Below are positions 34,718 through 43,737 of a stretch of 51,444 nucleotides of DNA, one piece after another (within the stretch, counting starts at the first letter, position 1; each line of letters begins with the position of its first letter). The notes under the pieces are model-generated. The model saw only the letters and a list, made by a program, of their open reading frames with translations. It made no database searches and was not told the DNA's origin. This stretch comes from Muribaculaceae bacterium. GTDB lineage: Bacteria > Bacillota > Clostridia > Lachnospirales > Lachnospiraceae. Both the position numbers and the translations under genes were made by a program. The stretch spans positions 1 through 51,444 of the forward strand of contig JAMPHJ010000005.1 of NCBI GenBank assembly GCA_023663465.1, read 5' to 3'.

Positions 34718-35458
34718 ATGGAACTGATACTATCAAAATATATCGTGCCGGGTAACCGGCTGCAGCTTCAGCAGATTGTGCGACATAAATCTGACGGGAG
34801 TAACGTCCAGAAAACCTATGACAGTCAGGTAATCGATATCCTTTCCGACGACAGGATTGAGATATCCATGCCGTTTGAGAAGACAAAATTAGTCTTGCTG
34901 CCGGTGGACGGGGAATATAATTTGTTCTTTTATACATCCAACGGTCTCTATCAGTGCTCTGCAAGGGTTATTGACAGATATAAAAACAGCAATGTTTTTT
35001 CCGTATTGATGGACTTGACGAGCAATCTGCGCAAGTATCAGAGACGGGAATATTACCGGTTCAGCTGCGCGCTGGAAATGAATTCCAGGACGCTGCAGGA
35101 AGAAGAAATCGAAACGATGGATGAAGGCGCCGGTGCGCTTGTGCCGGAGCTTCCTTTGCAGCGGAGCGTCATCGTGGATATCAGCGGCGGCGGGCTGCGG
35201 TTTGTCGCAAATTATAAATACGAAGCGGAAAGCCTGATTTTATGTAAATACAACCTGTGGGTGAACGGGGAAAGCAAAGAATTTAGCTTATTTGGAAAAG
35301 TATTGAGCGTCAAGCAGCTGGAAAACAGACCGGGGGTTTACGAGCACCGGGTACAGTATGTAAATATGGATAACGACAATCGGGAAGAGATTATTAAATA
35401 TATTTTCGATGCGGAGCGGGTGGCGCTTCAGAAACAGAAAAACAAAAGGGACGAATAA
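34718..35458 (+). CDS. YcgR-type PilZ c-di-GMP effector (flagellar brake)
   Basis: A 246-residue protein with an N-terminal YcgR-N-like beta domain and a C-terminal PilZ domain. The c-di-GMP-binding motifs are intact: RREYYR (about residues 110-115) and DISGGG (about 152-157). In B. subtilis DgrA and in enterobacteria YcgR, such proteins slow the motor via MotA or FliG/FliM when c-di-GMP is high. Its place inside the operon, between flhG and cheB, argues for a flagellar rather than pilus target. AAGGAAGG precedes the ATG. Confidence 0.88.
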   Translation: MELILSKYIVPGNRLQLQQIVRHKSDGSNVQKTYDSQVIDILSDDRIEISMPFEKTKLVLLPVDGEYNLFFYTSNGLYQCSARVIDRYKNSNVFSVLMDLTSNLRKYQRREYYRFSCALEMNSRTLQEEEIETMDEGAGALVPELPLQRSVIVDISGGGLRFVANYKYEAESLILCKYNLWVNGESKEFSLFGKVLSVKQLENRPGVYEHRVQYVNMDNDNREEIIKYIFDAERVALQKQKNKRDE

Positions 35459-35503
35459 AGATTGGAATGGAAATGCGCAGACTAGGAAAGGGGCATGATA
35501 TAG

Positions 35504-36574
35504 ATGAAAAATATATTAGTCGTTGATGACTCTGCACTTATGAGAAGGGTACTCTGTGATATAATCGATGGTGATGAACGATTCCATGTACAGGATCGTG
35601 CAACCAACGGGCTGGAAGCCTTGGAGCTTCTTAGCAAAAATACCTATGATGCGGTCATTCTGGACGTCAATATGCCGCGTATGAACGGACTGGAGCTATT
35701 GAAGGAATTGCAGAAGCGTAAGATTTCGGCAAGAGTCATGATGGTCAGTACGGATACCAGCGAAGGCGCGAAGACAACGATGGATTCCCTGGAACTAGGG
35801 GCATTGGATTTTGTCCAGAAACCGGGTAATGCAATGGATTGCCGGACCGGGGAATTTAAAGAAAAGCTGTTGCGGACGCTTGCCGTTGTCGTGGATTCCA
35901 GAGTCCAGACATTCGGGAGGGCGCATACCGCAGAGACAGCGGCGACTTCCCGCAAGGTCGTGGAGCTTGTTAACCGTAGCACGTCAACCGTGCCGGGCAA
36001 CAAAATCGTAGCGCTCGCCAGTTCTACGGGTGGACCCAAAGCTCTGCAGTCGGTCATTCCGAAGCTTCCTAAGAATCTGAAAGCGCCGGTGGTCATCGTA
36101 CAGCATATGCCTGTAGGATTTACAGCGTCTTTGGCGGAGCGGCTGGATATGTTAAGCGAATTGAAGGTCAAAGAGGCGGCGGAAGGAGATATATTGGAAG
36201 CCGGGGTTGTATATATTGCGATGGGCGGAAAACATCTGAATGTTGTCCAGTCAGCGGGCAAATACAGTATCCATTATTCGGATGAACCAACCAGGGAAGG
36301 GGTAAAACCCTGCGCAAATTATATGTACGAGTCGTTACGGGACAGCCGGTTTGACCAGATTGTATGTGTGGTTATGACCGGGATGGGCGCCGATGGTACG
36401 AAAGGAATCACGAATCTGAAAGAAAAAAAGAAGCTGCATGTAATTGCGCAGGAAGCGAGCACATGCGCGGTATATGGAATGCCAAGGAGCATCGTCAATT
36501 CAGGTCTGGCAGACCAGATTGTGCCGCTAGAGCAGATTGCGCAGGAAATCATAATGAACGTGGGGGTAAAGTAG
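35504..36574 (+). CDS. cheB: Chemotaxis methylesterase CheB
   Basis: Removes methyl groups from chemoreceptors (and deamidates glutamines) during adaptation. The 356-residue protein has an N-terminal receiver (LVVDDSALMRR; phospho-acceptor in VILDVNMPRMNG, about residue 53) and a C-terminal esterase with ASSTGGPKAL, VQHMPVGFT and the MTGMGADGT aspartate motif. No cheR accompanies it here, so the methyltransferase must be elsewhere. Confidence 0.97.
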   Translation: MKNILVVDDSALMRRVLCDIIDGDERFHVQDRATNGLEALELLSKNTYDAVILDVNMPRMNGLELLKELQKRKISARVMMVSTDTSEGAKTTMDSLELGALDFVQKPGNAMDCRTGEFKEKLLRTLAVVVDSRVQTFGRAHTAETAATSRKVVELVNRSTSTVPGNKIVALASSTGGPKALQSVIPKLPKNLKAPVVIVQHMPVGFTASLAERLDMLSELKVKEAAEGDILEAGVVYIAMGGKHLNVVQSAGKYSIHYSDEPTREGVKPCANYMYESLRDSRFDQIVCVVMTGMGADGTKGITNLKEKKKLHVIAQEASTCAVYGMPRSIVNSGLADQIVPLEQIAQEIIMNVGVK

Positions 36575-36575
36575 T

Positions 36576-38717
36576 ATGGACGTAAGCCAATATTTGGAAA
36601 TTTTCCTTGATGAAACAAACGAGCATTTACAGAGTCTGAACACACAGATTCTCTCATTGGAGCAAGAGCCTGATAATATGGACACCATCAATGAGATTTT
36701 CCGTGCTGCCCATTCCTTAAAAGGTATGGCGGGGACGATGGGTTATAAGAGAATGCAGAATCTTACCCATGACATGGAAAATGTCTTTTCGGAAGTCCGC
36801 AACGGCAATATCACGGTTAAGGCGAATATGATTGATATCCTGTTTCAGTGTCTGGATGCATTGGAAGAGTATAATACCAACATCAGGGAAAGTGCAGATG
36901 AAGGCACAAATGATAACGAACCGTTGATTAAGCAGTTAAATGCTATTTTAAACGGCGGGGACGCAGGAGATGAGGCGCCGCAGGAAAAAGAGCAGAAGGC
37001 TGACGATAAGAAAGCGGACGATATGGAATGGAAGGATATCAAGCTGGGAGATTCTGAGGTAACGGTATTGACCGAAGCGCTGCGTCAAGGCAACAAAGTC
37101 TACGCATTGAATGTCAAAGTGCAGGAATCCTGTATTTTAAAGGCGGCAAGAGCTTTCCTCGTATTCAAGGCGGTAGAGGAATGCGGCGAAATTATCTTTT
37201 CCCATCCCTCAGCGCAGGATATCGAGGATGAGAAGTTTGACTTAGATTTCAGTCTGGTAGTGGTTACATCGGGTCCTTTGGAAGATGTGATTAAGGCAGC
37301 AAAGAACGTATCGGAAATTGAAGATGTCGTAGGAGATGTTTATAACCTTGATAATATTCCGAAGGCTGCGGTCACAGAGGAGGAAAAGAAGGAAGATAAG
37401 AAGGCAGAATCCTCAAAACAGGAAGTTGCCAAAGCGGAACCCGCAAAAGAAAAGCCGGCAAAAGCGGAAACCACCGCGGTATCGGATCCTGCATCCGCCA
37501 AACCGCAGCAGCAGGCCACAGCGGCTAAGAACGATAAGAAACCTGCAGCAAACAAGCCGGTTGTCAATCGGACAGTCAGGGTGGATATTGAGAAACTGGA
37601 TACGTTGATGAATCTTGTCAGCGAGCTGATTATCGCGAAGAATTCCCTTGTAGCGGCATCGAATACGACAGAGGGAAGCGCCAATACGGAAGTCAACGAT
37701 CAGATTGAATATCTGGAAAGCGTGACGACTTCCCTGCACGAATCCGTTATGAAAGTGCGAATGGTTCCCATTGAGAGCGTTGTAACCAAATTCCCTCGTA
37801 TGATTCGTGATTTGTCCAAGAAACTGGATAAGAAGATGGAGTTATATATGTCCGGTGAAGAGACGGAATTAGACCGTACCGTAGTAGATGAAATCGGCGA
37901 TCCGTTGATGCATCTGCTCCGTAATTCGGCGGATCATGGGTTAGAGTCTGCGGAAGTGCGTAAGGAAAGAGGAAAGCCGGAAGTCGGTTCTATTTTCTTA
38001 GATGCTTATCAGGACGGCAATAACGTCGTCATTGAAGTCAGGGATGACGGTAACGGAATCGATACGGAATCCGTAAAGAATAAAGCGATTGACCGCGGTG
38101 TTATTACAGCTGAACAGGCAGAGAACATGAGCGAGAAAGAAATCATCGACTTGTTGTTCCATGCAGGTTTTTCTACAGCGAAAGCAGTATCCGATATTTC
38201 GGGCAGGGGCGTTGGTCTGGACGTTGTAAAATCCAAGATTGAGTCTCTAAGCGGCGAAGTGGAAGTAAAGAGTAAGCTGGGCGTAGGAAGCACATGGACT
38301 ATCCGTCTGCCGTTGACATTGGCGATTATCCAGGCGCTGATGGTTATTGTCGGCGATGAGAAATACGCGATTTCGCTGGATTCCATCCAGACGATTGAAG
38401 ATACCCCGATTAGCGATGTGAAGTTGGTACAGAACAAAGAAGTGATTCATTTAAGAGGCAGCGTTATCCCGTTAATCCGTCTGAATGAGATTCTGGATAT
38501 TCCCCCGAAAGAGGAAGCTCCTGAGAATCTGATTGTCGTAATTGTCAAGAAAGGCGACAAGCTGGCGGGTCTGGTAGTCGATGAGCTGATAGGACAGCAG
38601 GAAATCGTTATTAAGTCTCTGGGTAAATATATCAGTAAATGTAAGATTATCAGCGGCGCAACGATTCTTGGCGATGGCGAAGTGGCATTGATTCTGGATG
38701 CCAATTCGGTGATTTAA
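36576..38717 (+). CDS. cheA: Chemotaxis histidine kinase CheA
   Basis: Receptor-coupled kinase that phosphorylates CheY and CheB. The 713-residue protein has an Hpt domain with His46 (RAAHSLKGMAGTMG), a P2 docking domain (about 150-255), a Lys/Ala/Pro-rich linker (about 265-325), the dimerisation helices, an HATPase domain (HLLRNSADHGLE; VRDDGNGID; SGRGVGLDVV) and a C-terminal CheW-like domain (about 575-713). GGGGG in the end of cheB serves as ribosome site. Confidence 0.98.
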   Translation: MDVSQYLEIFLDETNEHLQSLNTQILSLEQEPDNMDTINEIFRAAHSLKGMAGTMGYKRMQNLTHDMENVFSEVRNGNITVKANMIDILFQCLDALEEYNTNIRESADEGTNDNEPLIKQLNAILNGGDAGDEAPQEKEQKADDKKADDMEWKDIKLGDSEVTVLTEALRQGNKVYALNVKVQESCILKAARAFLVFKAVEECGEIIFSHPSAQDIEDEKFDLDFSLVVVTSGPLEDVIKAAKNVSEIEDVVGDVYNLDNIPKAAVTEEEKKEDKKAESSKQEVAKAEPAKEKPAKAETTAVSDPASAKPQQQATAAKNDKKPAANKPVVNRTVRVDIEKLDTLMNLVSELIIAKNSLVAASNTTEGSANTEVNDQIEYLESVTTSLHESVMKVRMVPIESVVTKFPRMIRDLSKKLDKKMELYMSGEETELDRTVVDEIGDPLMHLLRNSADHGLESAEVRKERGKPEVGSIFLDAYQDGNNVVIEVRDDGNGIDTESVKNKAIDRGVITAEQAENMSEKEIIDLLFHAGFSTAKAVSDISGRGVGLDVVKSKIESLSGEVEVKSKLGVGSTWTIRLPLTLAIIQALMVIVGDEKYAISLDSIQTIEDTPISDVKLVQNKEVIHLRGSVIPLIRLNEILDIPPKEEAPENLIVVIVKKGDKLAGLVVDELIGQQEIVIKSLGKYISKCKIISGATILGDGEVALILDANSVI

Positions 38718-38736
38718 GCGAGGGGAGGACGAATTA

Positions 38737-39189
38737 ATGGATGAATTAAAAACAATCGGCGGAACAACGCAATATATCGTAATTAAACTTGGGGATGAGC
38801 AGTATGGGATTGATATCAAATATATCGACAATATTGTAAGAATGCAGCACATTACCAGAGTACCCAAGATAGAACCCTATCTGAAGGGTGTTATCAACCT
38901 GCGCGGCGAGGTTGTGCCCGTTATGAGCATCCGTATCAAGATGGGGCTGCCAGAGGATGTGGTAACAAAATCCAGCAGGATTATTATCATCAAACTGGAG
39001 CAGCATGGTTATATCGGCGTGATTGTGGACGAGGTAAAGGAAGTCGTTACGCTGGATACGGAGCAGGTTGAAAAGGTAGCATATGATTCAAAGGATGAAA
39101 AAGGCAACTTTATTTCCGGAGTCGGCAAATGTGAAGGAGGACTTATTTCCCTATTAGACCTTAATCTCGTTATGCCGGAAAATTCTTAG
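38737..39189 (+). CDS. cheW: Chemotaxis coupling protein CheW
   Basis: Adapter linking CheA to chemoreceptors. The 150 residues form one CheW (SH3-like) domain with QYIVIKLGDEQYGIDIKYI, the VPKIEPYLKGVINLRG segment and a VDEVKEVV strand. GAGGGGAGGA precedes the ATG. Position after cheA is standard. Confidence 0.97.
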   Translation: MDELKTIGGTTQYIVIKLGDEQYGIDIKYIDNIVRMQHITRVPKIEPYLKGVINLRGEVVPVMSIRIKMGLPEDVVTKSSRIIIIKLEQHGYIGVIVDEVKEVVTLDTEQVEKVAYDSKDEKGNFISGVGKCEGGLISLLDLNLVMPENS

Positions 39190-39200
39190 GAGGTTCATGC

Positions 39201-39818
39201 GTGGGAGAATTAAATTTAGAGCAAATGTCTCAGGAATATTTTGATATTCTGAAAGAAATAGGTAATATCGGTGCAGGGAATGCAACAACGGCGCTGGCGC
39301 AGATGCTCCAGTGTAAAGTGGATATGTCGGTGCCGCAGGTCAATCTGCTGGAATTTAAGGAACTCGGCTCTACAATGGGCGGCGAGGAGCAGATTATGGC
39401 AGGTATTTATCTTGGTGTGGAAGGCGATATTACCGGCAGCATCATGTTTCTTCTGGAAAAGAATGCCGCCCGTTTCCTGGTATCGAAGTTGATGGGGATG
39501 GAGTTAGAGGGCGATGATTTTAGCGAAATGGAATATTCTGCACTGAAAGAAGTGGGGAATATCATTACAGGCGCTTACCTGAACTCCTTATCGTCTTTGA
39601 CAAATTTGAAAATCTTTCCATCCATACCGGATATCACCGTGGATATGGCGGGCGCAATTTTGAGCGTGCCCGCAATCGAGTTTGGAGCATTGGGAGATAG
39701 AATCTTGTTGATTCAGACCCAGTTCTTTGACGAGGTGGCAATAGATGGATATTTTATTCTGATTCCGGATATGGACTCTTATAGTAAGATATTATCTGCG
39801 CTTGGTATGGGAATTTAA
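39201..39818 (+). CDS. cheC: CheY-P phosphatase CheC
   Basis: Dephosphorylates CheY-P and binds CheD. The 205-residue protein has two E-x-x-N active-site helices (LKEIGNIGAGNATTALA, about residue 17; LKEVGNIITGAYLNSLS, about 115). It starts at GTG 39201 with TAGGAGG about eight bases upstream. Together with FliY this gives two CheY-P phosphatases in one locus, as in Bacillus. Confidence 0.95.
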   Translation: MGELNLEQMSQEYFDILKEIGNIGAGNATTALAQMLQCKVDMSVPQVNLLEFKELGSTMGGEEQIMAGIYLGVEGDITGSIMFLLEKNAARFLVSKLMGMELEGDDFSEMEYSALKEVGNIITGAYLNSLSSLTNLKIFPSIPDITVDMAGAILSVPAIEFGALGDRILLIQTQFFDEVAIDGYFILIPDMDSYSKILSALGMGI

Positions 39819-39851
39819 TGATACTGATAGTGAAGGTGGGGATTCAGAAAT

Positions 39852-40340
39852 ATGGCTCAAGTGATAAAGGTTGGCATGGCCGATTTAAATATATGTGTTA
39901 GCCCCGATGGAATTACGACATTGGGGCTGGGTTCGTGCGTTGGTATCGCCGTGAGAGACCCTATAACAAAAATCGGGGGATTGGCGCATATCATGCTCCC
40001 GGACAGTACATCAATCAGAAATAACTCCAATATTCCTAAGTTTGCCGATACAGGAATTGAGGAATTGGTCAAAAGAGTTGTGGCAAGAGGGGCAAACAGG
40101 ACGCGGCTGGTTGCAAAGATTGCAGGCGGGGCGCAGATGTTTGCTTTTCAGGGCGGCAATTCTGAGGCAGTCCGGGTAGGGGAAAGGAATGTGGAGGCAA
40201 GCAAAAAGAAGCTTGCCCAAATGCGGATACCGATTCTGGCGGAAGATACCGGTAAAAATTACGGAAGAACCGTTATCTTCTATCCGGAAAACGGAGATTT
40301 TGTGATTCGTGCGGTAGGAAAACCGGAAAAAGTTATTTAA
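39852..40340 (+). CDS. cheD: Chemoreceptor glutamine deamidase CheD
   Basis: Deamidates receptor glutamines and is exchanged between receptors and CheC. In the 162-residue protein the catalytic cysteine is in GLGSCVGIAVRD (about residue 31) and the histidine in GLAHIMLPDS (about 48). It directly follows cheC, its binding partner. Confidence 0.96.
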   Translation: MAQVIKVGMADLNICVSPDGITTLGLGSCVGIAVRDPITKIGGLAHIMLPDSTSIRNNSNIPKFADTGIEELVKRVVARGANRTRLVAKIAGGAQMFAFQGGNSEAVRVGERNVEASKKKLAQMRIPILAEDTGKNYGRTVIFYPENGDFVIRAVGKPEKVI

Positions 40341-40356
40341 TCGGAAGGTAAAGAAA

Positions 40357-40800
40357 TTGGATACAGAAAATCAGAAGACGAATACAACCGCCTCGGACGC
40401 AGCGCATGAAGAGGTTCTGGAAGAGGCTCTCGATGAAATCAGGGATGCTGCGTATTTAGAGATAGAAAAAGAACGAGATCGTAAGAGAGAGCTGAAAAAG
40501 GCGCAAGAACGTGCTAGGAAAAGAAGGCTGATTCCCCCTTTTATGATGCTCCTTGCAGGCGCAATTATCAGCATTGCGATGTATATTATGCATTATCCGG
40601 TGAAGGGTAGGCTTGTTGTTTTACTGTGTGTGTTGATTATTTCCTATCTTGTAGGGGAAATATTTAAATGGATGCTGGATCGTTTTGAGGCGCAGATTGA
40701 GGAGGCACGCATGGAAGAGGGCGAAGTCATTGAAAAGGAGCTGGAGGAAGATGGGGAAGCGGCAAAGGTGAATCAATCGGGTGAAGCCGGCGAGGAATGA
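40357..40800 (+). CDS. Unknown two-helix membrane protein between cheD and sigD
   Basis: I do not recognise this 147-residue protein. It has an acidic then strongly basic helical N-terminus (to about residue 59), two membrane helices (about 62-79 and 86-105), and an acidic helical C-terminal tail. Translation appears to start at TTG 40357 with GGAAGG about eight bases upstream; no in-frame ATG lies ahead of the membrane part. It occupies an intraoperonic slot just before the late sigma factor, so a role in motility or sigma control is possible but unproven. Confidence 0.75.
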   Translation: MDTENQKTNTTASDAAHEEVLEEALDEIRDAAYLEIEKERDRKRELKKAQERARKRRLIPPFMMLLAGAIISIAMYIMHYPVKGRLVVLLCVLIISYLVGEIFKWMLDRFEAQIEEARMEEGEVIEKELEEDGEAAKVNQSGEAGEE

Positions 40801-40838
40801 TAGCTTCTTAATTATAGGAATGTAATGGAGAAACGTGC

Positions 40839-41612
40839 ATGGAAGAAGCAGGCAGAAAGAAGCTTTGGGAGGAATATGAGAAGACAAAGGCTCCCGAAGT
40901 GAGGGAAAAAATTATACTGGAGTATGCGCCGCTTGTGAAACTTGTTGCGGGACGTCTTAGTATGTATCTGGGTTACAATGTGGAGTATGAAGATTTAGTA
41001 AGTTATGGCGTTTTCGGATTGATTGATGCAATTGATAAATTTGATACGCTCAAGGACGTTAAATTTGAAACTTATGCCAGTCTTCGGATTCGTGGCGCCA
41101 TTTTGGACCAGATACGCAAGATGGACTGGATACCCAGGACCATCAGGCAGAAACAGAAAAAGATTGACGCCGTAATCAGGGAAATTGAAACGAAGCACGG
41201 CAGAAGCGCGACCGATGATGAAATAGCAGCGGGTCTCGGCATTACCAATGACGAATATATTGACTGGCAGTCTCAGATGAAAGTAACAAATATTGTGTCC
41301 TTAAATGAATTTATGGAGCAGGGCAGTGAGATTCCAAACGACAATAACAGTCATAGTACGCAGTTTGACGGACCGGAAGAGGTCATCGAGAAAGAGGAAC
41401 TGAAAAGGATTCTGGCGGAGTCCTTAGAGACGCTGACAGAAAAAGAGAGGAAAGTAATTTTATTGTACTATTATGAGGATCTGACATTGAAAGAAATCAG
41501 CAGTATTTTAGAGGTGTCGGAATCCAGGATTTCACAGCTGCATACGAGGGCTTTGCAGAAAATGAAAGTCAGACTGGGGAGTTATATGGGTATTCTGACT
41601 GACAGGAATTAA
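40839..41612 (+). CDS. sigD: Flagellar RNA polymerase sigma factor SigD (sigma-28)
   Basis: Directs transcription of late flagellar, chemotaxis and autolysin genes. The 257-residue protein has region 2 (YEDLVSYGVFGLIDAIDKFD, about 48-67), region 3 (RKMDWIPRTIRQK) and region 4 helix-turn-helix (TLKEISSILEVSESRISQLH, about 221-240). ATG 40839 is supported by family length and by a GGAG (40829-40832) a few bases upstream. Its anti-sigma factor FlgM is not in the window. A close match to the sigma-D promoter consensus occurs downstream at 47508-47535. Confidence 0.97.
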   Translation: MEEAGRKKLWEEYEKTKAPEVREKIILEYAPLVKLVAGRLSMYLGYNVEYEDLVSYGVFGLIDAIDKFDTLKDVKFETYASLRIRGAILDQIRKMDWIPRTIRQKQKKIDAVIREIETKHGRSATDDEIAAGLGITNDEYIDWQSQMKVTNIVSLNEFMEQGSEIPNDNNSHSTQFDGPEEVIEKEELKRILAESLETLTEKERKVILLYYYEDLTLKEISSILEVSESRISQLHTRALQKMKVRLGSYMGILTDRN

Positions 41613-41660
41613 GGACACTGATAATTGTTGTACAGCACGAAGAGAATAGATGGGGTGAAT

Positions 41661-43250
41661 ATGAACGGATATTTCAGATTGATTCATGAAAAGAACAGAA
41701 CCGGTATAAAGCTGATTCCGCCGACGGACGGCGGTAAACCGATTGCCGCTAAAGATGTGACAGAATACTTGTCAATGAAAGACATTGTTTATGACAGGAC
41801 TGTTTTATACAAAGCGATGGAAGCGATGGAAAATGAAGAGAAAGTCGTTCTCTTGTCAAACATACCTACGCTTGTGGAGCGGGAGTGTTATAAGTTTACG
41901 ATGTCGCAGGATTACATGCAGGCTTATGTGAAGTTTTATGCCCCTTCTATCGGCGGTGAGGAAATGACGCCCCAGGAACTGATCGAGGATTTGAAAATCA
42001 AGGGAATCCGTTTCGGAGTGAAACAGGAGGTTGTTGCGGAATTTTTTAAAAACCGTAATTATTGTGAAGAAATCCTGATAGCGGAGGGTCTGGCTCCTGT
42101 ACAGGGAAAAGATGCGTATATTGAATATCATTTTAATACAGATAAAAAAGCGAAACCTACATTGAAGGAAGATGGCAGCGTGGATTTCTTCCAGCTGAAT
42201 GTGGTGCAGCATTGTAATAAGGGCGACGTACTGGCGACGCTTGTTCCCGAAGTGCCGGGGAAATACGGCATGACGATTACCGGGGAACGTATTAAACCTT
42301 TTGATGTAAAAAAGACTGCGTTAAAGTACGGAAATAATATTGAAATTTCAGAGGATAAAACAACATTGACTTCTATGGTCAACGGACATGTGGAACTGGT
42401 AGAGGACAGTGTTTTCGTTTCGGATGTACTTATCGTGGAAAATGTGGATAATGCAACCGGCAATATAGATTATGAAGGAAGCGTGCAGATTAACGGCAAT
42501 GTATGCACGAATTTCCAGGTGAAAGCGAAGGGCAATATCGAGGTAAAAGGCGTCGTAGAAGGCGCGGTGATAGAAGCGGACGGCAATATTATCATTGCCA
42601 GGGGCATGAACGGCATGGCAAGGGGAACGCTGAAAGCCGGCGGCAATATTATTGCGAAATTCTTAGAGAACGTAAAAGCGGAGGCGGGCGGTTATATCGC
42701 TTCCGAGTCTATCCTGCATAGTACAGTTATGGCGGGAACGGAAATTAATGTAGACGGTAAGAGGGGATTTATCACGGGCGGAAAAGCCAGCGCGGTAAAT
42801 TGTATCAATGTAAAGACCCTGGGTTCTTCCATGGGCGCCGATACGGTTGTGGAAGTGGGAACTGATCCGAATCTCGCCATAAAAATACAGGAGCTGCAGC
42901 AGCAGATAGAGGAAGAGGAAAAATCCTTACAGCCTATTCAGCAGATTCTTGTGACGACGAAACAAAAAATTGCCAAAGGCGTTAAAATGACGCCGGAGCA
43001 GCTGCAATATATCAAAACGCTCACAGATGCGAATCAGGTAAAAACAGCAAACTTAAAAAGCTATGCAGAAGAGGTGGAAACGCTGCAGAAACAGATGAAG
43101 GGTAAGGAAGGCGCTGCTGTGATTGTCAGGGGTTCCGTATATCCGGGTACCAGAATCTGTATCGGGGACGTGTCCATGACCGTACAGAAATCGGCGCAGT
43201 ATTGCAGGTTCATTAAATCCCGCGGGGATGTAAAACTGACGGGGATTTAA
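41661..43250 (+). CDS. FapA/DUF342-family protein
   Basis: A 529-residue protein with the DUF342 (FapA) layout: N-terminal alpha/beta part, a long right-handed parallel beta-helix-like repeat region (about residues 255-410, with Gly/Asn/Val turns such as GNIEVKGVVEGAV and GNIIIARGMNG) and a C-terminal coiled coil (about 410-485). FapA proteins are found beside flagellar or polarity genes in several bacteria, with no settled function. ATG 41661 is chosen (GGGGTGA upstream); the frame extends back to 41625 but lacks a good site. Confidence 0.88.
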   Translation: MNGYFRLIHEKNRTGIKLIPPTDGGKPIAAKDVTEYLSMKDIVYDRTVLYKAMEAMENEEKVVLLSNIPTLVERECYKFTMSQDYMQAYVKFYAPSIGGEEMTPQELIEDLKIKGIRFGVKQEVVAEFFKNRNYCEEILIAEGLAPVQGKDAYIEYHFNTDKKAKPTLKEDGSVDFFQLNVVQHCNKGDVLATLVPEVPGKYGMTITGERIKPFDVKKTALKYGNNIEISEDKTTLTSMVNGHVELVEDSVFVSDVLIVENVDNATGNIDYEGSVQINGNVCTNFQVKAKGNIEVKGVVEGAVIEADGNIIIARGMNGMARGTLKAGGNIIAKFLENVKAEAGGYIASESILHSTVMAGTEINVDGKRGFITGGKASAVNCINVKTLGSSMGADTVVEVGTDPNLAIKIQELQQQIEEEEKSLQPIQQILVTTKQKIAKGVKMTPEQLQYIKTLTDANQVKTANLKSYAEEVETLQKQMKGKEGAAVIVRGSVYPGTRICIGDVSMTVQKSAQYCRFIKSRGDVKLTGI

Positions 43251-43283
43251 GGTGTTTTAAGGTGTTATAGGAGGCGATAGGCT

Positions 43284-43601
43284 ATGGCGATAGGGCAGAT
43301 TGAAATACAGGGACAAATCACAAGGGCGCATGATATTACGACGATTAAGCATCATGAAGACAATAAGGGAATGGTAGAGCAGACAAACGTCAGTAACCAA
43401 TTCGCTAAGCAGGTTGAGAACCATGTGAAGAGAGTAAACGATGGGCAGAAGCCGGAGTACTATAATAAAAAATTTGATGCCAAGGATAAAGGCAGCAATG
43501 AATACAGCGGTGACGGCGGACGCAGAAGAAAAAAGACAGAAAAAGAGCAGGACGGTAAGGTACTTTTAAAAAGCGTCGGAAATATTGATTTTTCTGTATA
43601 A
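43284..43601 (+). CDS. Small basic unknown protein in the post-sigD block
   Basis: A 105-residue, highly polar protein that I do not recognise. It begins AIGQIEIQGQITRAHDITTI, continues through Lys/Asn/Gln-rich sequence and a Gly-Gly-Arg-Arg-Arg-Lys-Lys basic cluster (about 79-86), and ends LLKSVGNIDFSV. No signal peptide or membrane helix is visible. TAGGAGG precedes the ATG. It follows FapA by 33 bases and probably shares its transcript. Confidence 0.8.
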   Translation: MAIGQIEIQGQITRAHDITTIKHHEDNKGMVEQTNVSNQFAKQVENHVKRVNDGQKPEYYNKKFDAKDKGSNEYSGDGGRRRKKTEKEQDGKVLLKSVGNIDFSV

Positions 43602-43646
43602 TCATGACAATAGAACGTTACGGAACATATTTTTCTTGTTTATTTT

Positions 43647-43677
43647 AATAGAATCCTCGCAGAGCGGGGATTCTATT
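43647..43677 (+). other. Stable stem-loop after the small unknown gene
   Basis: AATAGAATCCTCGC pairs with GCGGGGATTCTATT across a 3-base loop (AGA), giving a 14-bp stem with one G-U pair. The bases after it (ATGTACATTG) are not a U-tract, so it is a poor intrinsic terminator. It could protect or process the mRNA between this gene and the next. The 136-base gap holds nothing else I can support. Confidence 0.7.
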
Positions 43678-43737
43678 ATGTACATTGATTAGGTCCTATA
43701 AAAAGCGACGGCAAATATCGCGGACTGAGAGAAAGGC

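Noticed and set aside
43647-43677. Stem-loop as an intrinsic terminator
   Set aside because: The stem is strong but the following ten bases are ATGTACATTG, with no U-run on either strand.
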